DNA of 42,017 nucleotides from LGRD01 sp031415135. GTDB taxonomy: Bacteria > Pseudomonadota > Gammaproteobacteria > Burkholderiales > Burkholderiaceae_C. Positions 1 through 7,225 of this stretch are shown one piece after another (the stretch's first letter is position 1; every line of letters starts with the position of its first letter). Location of the stretch: assembly GCA_031415135.1 (NCBI GenBank), contig JANORB010000128.1, positions 1 to 42,017 on the forward strand, given 5' to 3'. The translations under genes were made by a program, and so were the position numbers. The notes beneath the pieces were generated by a model, which made no database searches, had not been told where the DNA came from, and saw only the letters and a list, made by a program, of their open reading frames with translations.

Positions 1-97
1 GCACCAACTCCGGCGGGTACACGCGCGCCAGAAGGCTGGCGCTGAGGTAGTCGCTCAGCCGGGCGCCGGGGCCCAACTCTGACTTGGTTCGCGCCAT
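1..97 (-). CDS. IS4-family transposase, N-terminal fragment (runs off the window)
   Basis: An open frame begins with ATG at 97 and runs leftward off the window edge, giving 32 residues starting MARTKSELGPGARLSDYLSA and continuing with a SLLARVYPPELV-like stretch. This pattern of 'G.RLSDY.S...LAR.YP.ELV' matches the conserved N-terminal domain of IS4-type transposases as I remember it; the DDE catalytic core would lie outside the window. No strong ribosome binding site is visible. Whether the element is intact cannot be judged. Alternative: any small unknown protein, since only 32 residues are available. Confidence 0.6.
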   Translation of the reverse strand, partial: MARTKSELGPGARLSDYLSASLLARVYPPELV

Positions 98-160
98 AAC
101 ATGCTCCGTGGTGGCGAGGCTTGGATCATGGCAGAAAAACACCTAAACGAACAGTATTGA

Positions 161-1160
161 GTCAGGTCTTGCCTTTGCCTTTTACCAACCAATCACCGTT
201 TTCGGTTTGCCGGCTCAACGCTCCATCGCTGCTATCACCCGACTGACCCGCGACAGCGACAGCCCTGCGGCCTGCGCCAGGGTCGTCATCGTCATGCCGT
301 GCTCGCGGTAGCCGTGCAGCAACGCGGCGTCACGGTCGCCGTCGCACACGGCCAGACACTTCGTCCAGTCGATGGGCTTGGTCTGTGCGGGTGGGCGCCG
401 CGCCGGCGCCAGCCGCTGCGTGCGCGGCACCTCGGGCTGGGTGCTGCGCCCGGGTTCAGCCAGCGCCTGCATGCGCGTGGCGAAGTCTTCGTCACCCAGA
501 AAAATCTGCCCGCGCAGCGCCTCTTGCCAGAAGTTGGCGTCATCGCCGCGCTGCTCGTCGTCCACCAGTTTGGCGTACATCGCAGCGCCACGGTGACGTT
601 GCGCGGCGTCGGCCACCGGCTTGCCGAGCAGGTAGCCGTGCAGCCCATCGCTGTCGAGCCACGCCGGCGTGGACACCTGCCCCGCATGCGCCAGGTAGCT
701 CGACCATGGCCAGTCAGCCACAGCGCGCACCAGGCCTGCCGCCACGGGGTTTCGTTCGACATACCGGCACAGCGCCAGCAGATACGCATCACGATCGACC
801 AAGATTGCTTTGAAGCGGCCTTGAAAGAGATGCCCCACCAGTTCATGCCGACGGTTGAACGCCTGCGTGTAGACCCCGTTCACATGCCGCATCAACCGCG
901 ACAGATTGGCCGCACGCGTGTGCAGCACCACGTGGTAGTGGTTGCCCATCAGGCAATAGGCCAGCACTTGCGCGTCGAAACGGTCCATCGCGTGGGCGAT
1001 GACGCCGAGGTGCGCGAGCCGGTCATCGTCGTCGCGATAGATCGGCTCGCGCCGGTCACCGCGCGAGGTGACGTGGTAGACGGCGCCGGGGAATTCGATG
1101 CGCAAAGGGCGGGACATGGTGAGAGGATACGAGCATCGGAAGGCAATAGCAAGACCTGAC
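161..1160 (-). mobile_element. RAYT (Y1-transposase) unit with inverted-repeat ends
   Basis: The transposase gene at 215-1117 is bounded by matching ends. The left end at 161-181 starts gtcaggtcttgc. The reverse complement of the right end (1140-1160) starts with the same 12 bases and matches at 19 of 21 positions overall. Y1-type elements do not normally need inverted termini, but REP-associated tyrosine transposases are typically flanked by short palindromic or inverted sequences that they recognise. No target duplication was found just outside the ends. Confidence 0.6.
215..1117 (-). CDS. REP-associated tyrosine transposase (Y1_Tnp / IS200-like)
   Basis: This 300-residue protein starts MSRPLRIEFPGAVYHVTSRG. 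It carries the Y1 transposase signature: the 'YHVTSRG' strand near residue 15, then the metal-binding HUH motif GNHYHVVLHT near residues 79-88. 'GHLFQGRFKAILVD' and 'RYVERNPVAAGLV' follow, typical of the RAYT branch. The nucleophilic Tyr is expected in the 'LCRYVERNP' helix. The C-terminal third looks like a DnaA/HTH-like tail (MTMTTLAQAAGLSLSRVSRVI), seen in longer RAYTs. A longer in-frame start upstream (1321) was rejected because the extra residues are low-complexity and overlap the flanking repeat. The protein is expected to nick and join single-stranded DNA at hairpin ends. The gene looks intact. Confidence 0.88.
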   Translation of the reverse strand: MSRPLRIEFPGAVYHVTSRGDRREPIYRDDDDRLAHLGVIAHAMDRFDAQVLAYCLMGNHYHVVLHTRAANLSRLMRHVNGVYTQAFNRRHELVGHLFQGRFKAILVDRDAYLLALCRYVERNPVAAGLVRAVADWPWSSYLAHAGQVSTPAWLDSDGLHGYLLGKPVADAAQRHRGAAMYAKLVDDEQRGDDANFWQEALRGQIFLGDEDFATRMQALAEPGRSTQPEVPRTQRLAPARRPPAQTKPIDWTKCLAVCDGDRDAALLHGYREHGMTMTTLAQAAGLSLSRVSRVIAAMER

Positions 1161-1180
1161 CCCAGCCTTGACCCCAGCCT
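1157..1180. repeat. 12-bp tandem direct repeat next to the RAYT right end
   Basis: The unit tgaccccagcct occurs twice back to back (1157-1168 and 1169-1180). Its first copy overlaps the inner end of the right inverted repeat of the RAYT unit. It could be a duplicated end sequence left by insertion or slippage. Confidence 0.6.
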
Positions 1181-1317
1181 CAGGGGGTGATTGCGCCCAT
1201 GCGTTCGGCGCAAGCGCCGTTCATTTTGCGCTCGGAGGCTGAGAGAGTTTTTTTTGAGCGGGCATGATTGAAAGACTCCCGGCCTCTTGCCATCGACGCC
1301 CACCACCGCACCCGCAA

Positions 1318-4300
1318 TCACTCCTGCGCAACGGCGCTGCTGTGGCTGGCGGGCGCCGCGTCAGGCGCCCCATCGGCCGGCGCCCCATCGGCCGGCGAGA
1401 CGGCGCCGGCCGCGGCACGCCACAGCGCCGCATCGACCAGGCCCGCCAGGCCCAGGGACGGGCGCTCGGCCGGGGTCGTCCCGGCGTCCACCCAGCGCAG
1501 GTTCAGCGCCTCGAACACGGGGCGCCAGCCGGGCTGGTCGGTGCCGGCGCGGGCGCGCAACCGCAGCGCCGGGTTGGGCAGGTAGTGCCCGTTCATCGTG
1601 CGCACCCACAGGCGGCGCGCCGGCAGGTACGGGCTGTGCACTTCAGCGCGCGCAAGCACCTGGTTCACGTAAGTGCGTTTGCGCCGGGGGGACTTCCACA
1701 GGTGCTCGGGCAGGCACTGCAGCGTGTCGTTCAGCGGGTCGGCAAAAAAACCCTGGCGGTACTTGTAGTTCGGCAGTACGCGCTGAACACAGGTCGTGGC
1801 CTGGGTCTTGAAACCGGCAAGCATCAGGCTCAGCACCCAGTACTCGCCTTGATGGTGTTCGAGCCGCACCAGGCGGCCATCGGTCTGCGCGTCCAGCACG
1901 GGCGGGGCGATGCGGTCGAACAGCGGGCCGAGCGCGCGGCGCGCAAATTCGCTGTCTTCGGTGGCCCGGTTCAGGGCCGCCAACCACGGCGTGTGGCCGA
2001 ACTCGTCTTCGGCCCGCGGGTCGGCGCCGCGCTGGAGCAAGGCCTCGACCAGGGCGAGGTTGCCGGCCCGCGCGGCCATCGCCAGCGCTGTGGCGCCGGT
2101 CGGGCCGCGGTGGTCGATGCCGTGCTGATCGCACTGGCGCAGCAAGTCCTTGAAGTTGTGCGCCGCCCAGGGATGCAGGTGGCGCTGGCGCAGCGAATCA
2201 ACGGCGCGCCAGGCCAACTGCTGCTGGCGCGCGTAGTCGCCAACGTAGTCGTCCCACGGCAGCTCACCAAACGTGCCGCTGGGCGCCAGGCTGCGCGCGG
2301 CCTGGAAATGCGCCCGGGTGGCGAGTTGTTCGACCCAGGTCTGCTGGCCATGCCACAGCGCGTAGTCCAGCAGCGCCTGGCGCGGCTTGGCCGAGGGCTG
2401 GGTGCGGTCCAGCGCGCGCGGCAGCAGCTCGCGCATCGTGGCCTCGGACCACGCCGTCCACGGCACCGGCCTGGCGCGCAGGAAGGTGTCGCGAATCGCC
2501 TGCGCCTGTTCGTCCTTGCCCTGCAGTTCGAGCTTGCGCGCCTCTTGCGCCCATTCGTCGCGCGACGACACCAGCGCGGGCGCCGCCACCGGCACCCGCG
2601 CCGGCTCATCGAGCGTCAACCCCAACAGCCCCAGCAGCGGATGCGCGGTGTCGGACTCGACCAGCACCAGGCTCTCGACGGCGCGCGTCATCGCCACGTA
2701 CAGCGCATTGATGTAGAACTTGTACAGCTCGAGCGACTTGTCGCCCTTGTCGCGCGCGCGCCGGTAGTCGAGCGCGTCGCCTTGCAGGTCGGCCGGCACG
2801 ACACCGTCGCACACCTCCGCGAAGATCGCGCGCTGGCCCGACACCAGCGCATACAGGATCACATGCGGGTACTCGAGCCCCTTGGCTTCGTGCACCGCAA
2901 ACACCAGCGGCGTGCGGAAATGTTCGCGCGCGGCCGCCTTGTCTTCGTCGCGCAGCACCACCACCGCATGCCGCGCCGAAGCGCGCGTGCGCGCGTCGAG
3001 CTCGCGCAAGGTGGCCTCGCGCGCCGGCAGCAGCCGCACCGTGCCGTCTTGCAGCGACGCGCTTTGCACCAGGAAGTTGCTTTCGCGGTCGATCGAGCCG
3101 AAGCGCGCCTGCTTGATTCTCAGCAGCGTGTTGGCCAACTGCGTCACCGCGCGGGTGTTGCGGAAGTTGGCCTGCAGCACCGACAGCGCCTGGGCTTTGC
3201 CGGCCTCGCCCGCCAGGCCGTTCCAGAACAGCGCGCGCACCGAAGCCCATGAAAAAAAGTTCGGGTGCACGATCTGGTTCGAGTCGCCGCACAACAAAAA
3301 CTGGCCCGGCTTCTTGAGGCAGGCCAGCACCAGCGCCAACTGCACATTGGTGAGGTCTTGCACTTCGTCGATGACGACAAAGTCGCAGGCCGGCTGGGCC
3401 AGCGAGCGCCACTCGAACGCCACCAGGTTCAGGTCGAACAGGCCAGCGTCGGCCAGCCATTGGCGGTAGCGCTGGAACAGCGCATGTGCCGCTTCGCGCG
3501 CAGCGCCGCCCAGCAGCGACTGGCGCGGCCCCAGGGCCAGGTAGGCGGGCAAGTCCAGCGGGCCCTGCGCGCCGGCGCCGAGCACCCCGCGAAACTCTTC
3601 GAACAGCGCGTGCGCGTCCAGCTCACCGAGCGCACCGCGCAGCGTTTGCCGGTGTCGATCGAACCAGGCGCGAAAGGCGCTGAACGTGAGCTCGCGACCG
3701 GCCGGCACGCGCAGGGTTTCGACGAACTCGCGGTAGCTCAGGAACTCGGCCTGCTGAGCCGGGTTCTCGTAGCCGTGGGCGTCATACAGCGCCCGCGCCG
3801 ATTGCGCCAGGTAGGCCGAATGCGTGACGTACAGCACCCTGCCTTCGGCCTCGCGCAGCTTGGCCAGCGTGACCGCGGTCTTGCCCGACCCGGCCGAGCC
3901 CACCACGACCACCGGCGCCGGCAAACGCCGCACCGCCTCTTGCGCGTCGTCGAAGACGATGGGTTTGTCGAGCAGCTCGAACTCGGCGCGGGTGGCATGC
4001 AGCCAGCGCAGCGGCAGGGCCTCTGCAAACACCTGGCCCGGCCCGGCATCGTGCAGCGCCGGCTCGCGTTCGATCTTGGCCTCGTCCACCGCGGCGCCGC
4101 GCAGGAATCGCGACTTGTCGTAGGCGTGGTTGGCGATCACCTCCAGCACCAGGCACACGGTTTCGTCGCCGCAGCGCGCGAACTGCAGCAGCAGCCGGTT
4201 GCTGTGGTCGAGCTTGGCGCGCCAGTACGCCGTGGGGCTGAGCTTCTTGACATCGGCGCTGCGAAAGTCACCCGCTTCGATGGCCGCGCGCAGTTTGATG

Positions 4301-4353
4301 AACGCAGGCTTGACGCCGCGGGTGTCCAGATCTTTGTAGAGCAATACGCGCAT
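1318..4353 (-). CDS. SF1 (UvrD/Rep-like) helicase with N-terminal RelE-like region and ankyrin-like C-terminal part
   Basis: This 1011-residue protein has all main superfamily 1 helicase motifs. Walker A is GSAGSGKT (about 152-159), and Walker B is VIDEVQD (327-333). Motif III is in LLCGDSNQIVHPN (353-365), motif IV is NFRNT (396-400), motif V is VHEAKGLEYPHVIL (487-500) and motif VI is NALYVAMTRA (549-558). Residues 1-90, with 'DVKKLSP..YWRAKLD..NRLLLQF' and 'VLEVIANHAY', resemble the RelE/ParE toxin fold; this is my inference from pattern. Residues about 752-795 (ATALAMAARAGNLALVEALL and onward) read as one or two ankyrin repeats. ATP-driven unwinding or translocation is expected; the substrate is unknown. 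It lies beside transposase genes, a setting shared with accessory and defence genes. No partner nuclease is adjacent. Confidence 0.85.
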   Translation of the reverse strand: MRVLLYKDLDTRGVKPAFIKLRAAIEAGDFRSADVKKLSPTAYWRAKLDHSNRLLLQFARCGDETVCLVLEVIANHAYDKSRFLRGAAVDEAKIEREPALHDAGPGQVFAEALPLRWLHATRAEFELLDKPIVFDDAQEAVRRLPAPVVVVGSAGSGKTAVTLAKLREAEGRVLYVTHSAYLAQSARALYDAHGYENPAQQAEFLSYREFVETLRVPAGRELTFSAFRAWFDRHRQTLRGALGELDAHALFEEFRGVLGAGAQGPLDLPAYLALGPRQSLLGGAAREAAHALFQRYRQWLADAGLFDLNLVAFEWRSLAQPACDFVVIDEVQDLTNVQLALVLACLKKPGQFLLCGDSNQIVHPNFFSWASVRALFWNGLAGEAGKAQALSVLQANFRNTRAVTQLANTLLRIKQARFGSIDRESNFLVQSASLQDGTVRLLPAREATLRELDARTRASARHAVVVLRDEDKAAAREHFRTPLVFAVHEAKGLEYPHVILYALVSGQRAIFAEVCDGVVPADLQGDALDYRRARDKGDKSLELYKFYINALYVAMTRAVESLVLVESDTAHPLLGLLGLTLDEPARVPVAAPALVSSRDEWAQEARKLELQGKDEQAQAIRDTFLRARPVPWTAWSEATMRELLPRALDRTQPSAKPRQALLDYALWHGQQTWVEQLATRAHFQAARSLAPSGTFGELPWDDYVGDYARQQQLAWRAVDSLRQRHLHPWAAHNFKDLLRQCDQHGIDHRGPTGATALAMAARAGNLALVEALLQRGADPRAEDEFGHTPWLAALNRATEDSEFARRALGPLFDRIAPPVLDAQTDGRLVRLEHHQGEYWVLSLMLAGFKTQATTCVQRVLPNYKYRQGFFADPLNDTLQCLPEHLWKSPRRKRTYVNQVLARAEVHSPYLPARRLWVRTMNGHYLPNPALRLRARAGTDQPGWRPVFEALNLRWVDAGTTPAERPSLGLAGLVDAALWRAAAGAVSPADGAPADGAPDAAPASHSSAVAQE
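1366..1395. repeat. 15-bp tandem duplication in the helicase gene 3' end
   Basis: The unit cgccccatcggccgg is present twice without a gap (1366-1380, 1381-1395). It is in frame and gives a repeated A-D-G-A-P pentapeptide near the helicase C-terminus. It is a likely replication-slippage duplication in an unstructured tail. Confidence 0.75.
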
Positions 4354-4375
4354 GGGGGCGGATGTTAGCGGCCCT

Positions 4376-5272
4376 TCAAGCCCCGCCGGCCACCGCCGCC
4401 GTGTTCGCGCGCGGCCCGACCAGCCCCAGGCTCAGCGCCGTGCCCGCCAGCACCACGGCGCCGCCGGCGAGCATCTGCACCGTGATCGCCTCACCCAGGT
4501 AGAACGAGCCCGAGACCATCGCCACGACCGGGTTCAGGAAGGTCACCGACATCGCCCGCACCGGGCCGATGCGGCGCAGCAGCCGAAAGTACATCAGGAA
4601 GCCCAGGCCCGAACTGGCCACGCCCAGGAAGGCCAGCTCGGCCCAGGCGCGCGCGCCGGGGTTCTGGCTCGGCCAGGTGGCCCACGCGAACGGCGCCAGG
4701 AACAGGCTCGCCGCCAGCAGGCTGCCGACGGTGATGACCAGCGGGTCGGCGCCGGCCAGGTGCGTGCGGGTGTAGGTGGCGCCCACACTCCACAGCAGCG
4801 ACGTGCACAGCACCGCCAGCACGGCCAGCAGGCCGCTGCCCGACTTGAACGACACGCTGCCCCACATCAACACCGCCACACCGGCAAAACCGATCACCAG
4901 GCCGCAGGCGCGCCAGACGCCCAGCCGTTCCTTCAGCAGGTGGTGCGCGATCAGCGCGGCGAACAGCGGCGCGGTGGCGTTGAGCACCGCCACCAGCCCG
5001 GCCGTGATGTGCAGCGAGGCGTAGGCCAGCAGCATGAATGGCAGCGCGGTGTACGGGATGCCCAGGCGCAGCAGTTGAAGCGGGTGCGCGCGCAGCGCCG
5101 GCAGGCCGCCGCGCCAGGCCAGCACCGGCAGCAGCAGCAGTGCCGCCATGCCCAGCCGCAGCGCCACCAGCGGCGCCGGCCCGAAGGCGGGCACGGCGGC
5201 GCGCATGAACAGGTAGGCCGCGCCCCACAGCAGGCTCAGCAGCAACAGCTCGATCACATCGCGGGCTCGCAT
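4376..5272 (-). CDS. EamA/DMT-family transporter (drug/metabolite permease)
   Basis: This 298-residue, highly hydrophobic protein has about ten membrane segments in two repeated EamA halves. The first half includes LLLLSLLWGAAYLFMRAAVP at the N-terminus, GLVAVLNATAPLFAALIAHH and 'ERLGVWRACGLVIGFAGVAVLMW'. The second half ends FLNPVVAMVSGSFYLGEAIT followed by GGAVVLAGTALSLGL. The spacing 'N...P....A......E' in each half is the family hallmark. It sits in the inner membrane and exports or imports a small metabolite; the substrate cannot be told from sequence. The gene ends 22 bases before the helicase start, so the two may be co-transcribed on the minus strand. Confidence 0.88.
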   Translation of the reverse strand: MRARDVIELLLLSLLWGAAYLFMRAAVPAFGPAPLVALRLGMAALLLLPVLAWRGGLPALRAHPLQLLRLGIPYTALPFMLLAYASLHITAGLVAVLNATAPLFAALIAHHLLKERLGVWRACGLVIGFAGVAVLMWGSVSFKSGSGLLAVLAVLCTSLLWSVGATYTRTHLAGADPLVITVGSLLAASLFLAPFAWATWPSQNPGARAWAELAFLGVASSGLGFLMYFRLLRRIGPVRAMSVTFLNPVVAMVSGSFYLGEAITVQMLAGGAVVLAGTALSLGLVGPRANTAAVAGGA

Positions 5273-5450
5273 TCGGGTGAGCTTACGGGATCACTGCACA
5301 GCCGGTCTTGCCAAGCGGCGATGGACCCATCCCAACAATTGCTTACCAAGCGCCGCCCGTCAGCCCTACTTCTAGGGGAGGCGGTTTCTGAATTGATTCC
5401 TAGACTTGTTCTCATCGTGCCGGCATCGAACGGCGTGCAAGGAGAGGACG

Positions 5451-7184
5451 ATGGCAAAAAAATCCGCCGCCGACGCGGCGCTCGCCTGGGCGCTCAAAAC
5501 GCACAAGCTGCGCGATGCGCTGATCGTCGACCACGCGCAGGCGCTCGATCCCGGCTCGGGTGAGGCGATCCACAGCTTCCGCCTGGTGAGTACGGAGCAA
5601 GGCAACGGGCCGTCGCACCAGGTGCTCGTCGACGCCGCCGGCAGCGTGGTCGAGGGCACGCCGGCGCACGAAGCGTTGTTCTCCGCCGCCCCAGCGATGG
5701 CGCCGGGCGCGGCGCCGAGCATGGCCCCCGCAGCGCCGATCACGATCGCACCGGCCACCAACACGCTGGTGCTGAACCCGACCGACACGCTGGACGAAAC
5801 ACTGATCGTCACGGTGCCGAAAAACGCCGGGCCGGCGAAAGCGGATGTGTACTTCCTGGCCGACACCACGGCCTCGATGGGCGGCATCCTGCAGGCGGTC
5901 AAGAACGGTGCGAACAACGTGCTGGCCACGCTCGGCGGGCTGGGCGCCGACCTCGTGTTCGGGGTCGGCAACTACAAGGACTTTCGCTCCGGCGACCCGT
6001 TCTGCTTCCAGCACCAGGTCAGCCCGAGCAACGTGGCGGCCAGCGTCACCGCGGGCATCAATGCCTGGGCGGCCAGCGGCGGCGGCGATCTGGTCGAAGG
6101 CGCGTTTTTCGCGCTCGACAACCTGGCCACCGCGCCCGGTGGCACGATCGGCTGGCGCAGCGGCGCCAAACGCATCATCGTGTGGTTCGGCGATGCGGCG
6201 GCGCACGATCCGATCTGCCCCGCCGCGTCGGGGCAGGCGGCGGCCATCACCGAAGCCAGCGTCACCACCAAGCTGGTGGCGCAGGGCATCGTGGTGCTGG
6301 CCATCTCGACCGCCACACCGGGGCTGGACGCCGACCCCAAGGTCGGCGCCAGCGGCTACACCGCCGTCTGCGGCCCCGCCGGCGGCACCGCCGGGCAGGC
6401 TTCGCGCATCGCCGTGGCCACGAGCGGCAACTTCGTCACCGGCATCAACCCGGGCAACATCGCCAACACCATCATCAGCCTGGTGTCGGGCGCCATCGGC
6501 GCGATCCAGAACATCAAGCTCGTTGCGTCGGCCAGCATCGCGCCGTTCATCAGCTCCATCACCCCCGCCGCCGGTTACGGGCCGCTGGCCGGTGACACCG
6601 AACACACGCTCAAATTCGAAGTGCGTTTCCACGGCATGGCCTGCAAGCCCGAAGCCCAGGTGGTCGGCGGCAGCATCGACGTGGTGGCCGACGGCTCGGT
6701 GGTCGCCGCCAAGCGGGTGCAGATCACCGTGCCGGCGTGCGCGCCCAAGGGCTTTGTCTACGCGGTGAAGTTTGTCTGCGGCACGCAGCCCGAATGCGAT
6801 TGCGCGTGCGGGCCGATCCGGCCCGGCCGCTACGCCACCGAGATCAACCTGCTGAACCCGGGCTTCAAGGAAGTGCGCGTGCTCAAGCGCTTTGTGCCGG
6901 TGGTGCTGGCCGGCGCGCCGCTCGGCCGCGAGCCGCGCGTGGCCGCGCCGCGCGCCGAAGACAAGATCGTGCTGCCGCCGCACAGCGCCACCCTGGACGA
7001 CTGCTGCCGCATCAACGAGCTGCTGTTCGGCGCGCCGGGTGCATCGCCCTCGGCGCTGACGATCGGGTTCGTGGAGATCACGGCCGACGCCGACATCGTC
7101 GTCACCGCCGTCTACACCGCCAGCGGGCTGGACGGCGCCGGCGTGTCCATCGACGTGCAGCAGATCACCGCGCACAAAGCCTGA
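5451..7184 (+). CDS. VWA-domain protein with Cys-rich C-terminal domain (first of a pair)
   Basis: The start at 5451 is supported by the upstream aaggagagg and gives 577 residues. No signal peptide is visible (MAKKSAADAALAWALKTHKL). Residues 130-350 form a von Willebrand A fold: ADVYFLADTTASMGG holds a MIDAS-like D138-x-T140-x-S142, and IIVWFGDAAAHD supplies a further Asp at 248. An Ala/Pro-rich linker (about 78-103) precedes it. Residues about 434-577 form a domain shared with the next gene: FVCG (Cys443), a Cys449/451/453 cluster, 'RPG.Y.TEIN..NP', a CC pair at 518-519 and a terminal 'VVTAVYTASG' strand. The next gene starts 41 bases downstream, so the two are probably one operon. The function is unknown. 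A metal-dependent binding role is inferred from the VWA fold. Confidence 0.8.
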   Translation: MAKKSAADAALAWALKTHKLRDALIVDHAQALDPGSGEAIHSFRLVSTEQGNGPSHQVLVDAAGSVVEGTPAHEALFSAAPAMAPGAAPSMAPAAPITIAPATNTLVLNPTDTLDETLIVTVPKNAGPAKADVYFLADTTASMGGILQAVKNGANNVLATLGGLGADLVFGVGNYKDFRSGDPFCFQHQVSPSNVAASVTAGINAWAASGGGDLVEGAFFALDNLATAPGGTIGWRSGAKRIIVWFGDAAAHDPICPAASGQAAAITEASVTTKLVAQGIVVLAISTATPGLDADPKVGASGYTAVCGPAGGTAGQASRIAVATSGNFVTGINPGNIANTIISLVSGAIGAIQNIKLVASASIAPFISSITPAAGYGPLAGDTEHTLKFEVRFHGMACKPEAQVVGGSIDVVADGSVVAAKRVQITVPACAPKGFVYAVKFVCGTQPECDCACGPIRPGRYATEINLLNPGFKEVRVLKRFVPVVLAGAPLGREPRVAAPRAEDKIVLPPHSATLDDCCRINELLFGAPGASPSALTIGFVEITADADIVVTAVYTASGLDGAGVSIDVQQITAHKA

Positions 7185-7225
7185 CACCGGCCTCAGCGCC
7201 CAACAAATCATCTCAGGGAGGGGCC

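Noticed and set aside
1206..1219. cggcgcaagcgccg hairpin as a terminator
   Set aside because: The stem is short and the following sequence (ttcatttt) is on the plus side with no gene ending there. On the minus strand no T-run follows it.
1366..1395. CRISPR-like or regulatory repeat
   Set aside because: Only two 15-bp units without spacers, in frame inside the helicase gene. No CRISPR array was seen anywhere in the window.
1264..3252. 662-residue open frame on the plus strand
   Set aside because: It is a Gln/Arg/Ala-rich shadow of the helicase gene, which has all its motifs on the other strand.
4352..5563. 403-residue plus-strand frame across the EamA gene and the VWA start
   Set aside because: His/Gln/Arg-rich shadow; the EamA transporter on the minus strand explains the region.
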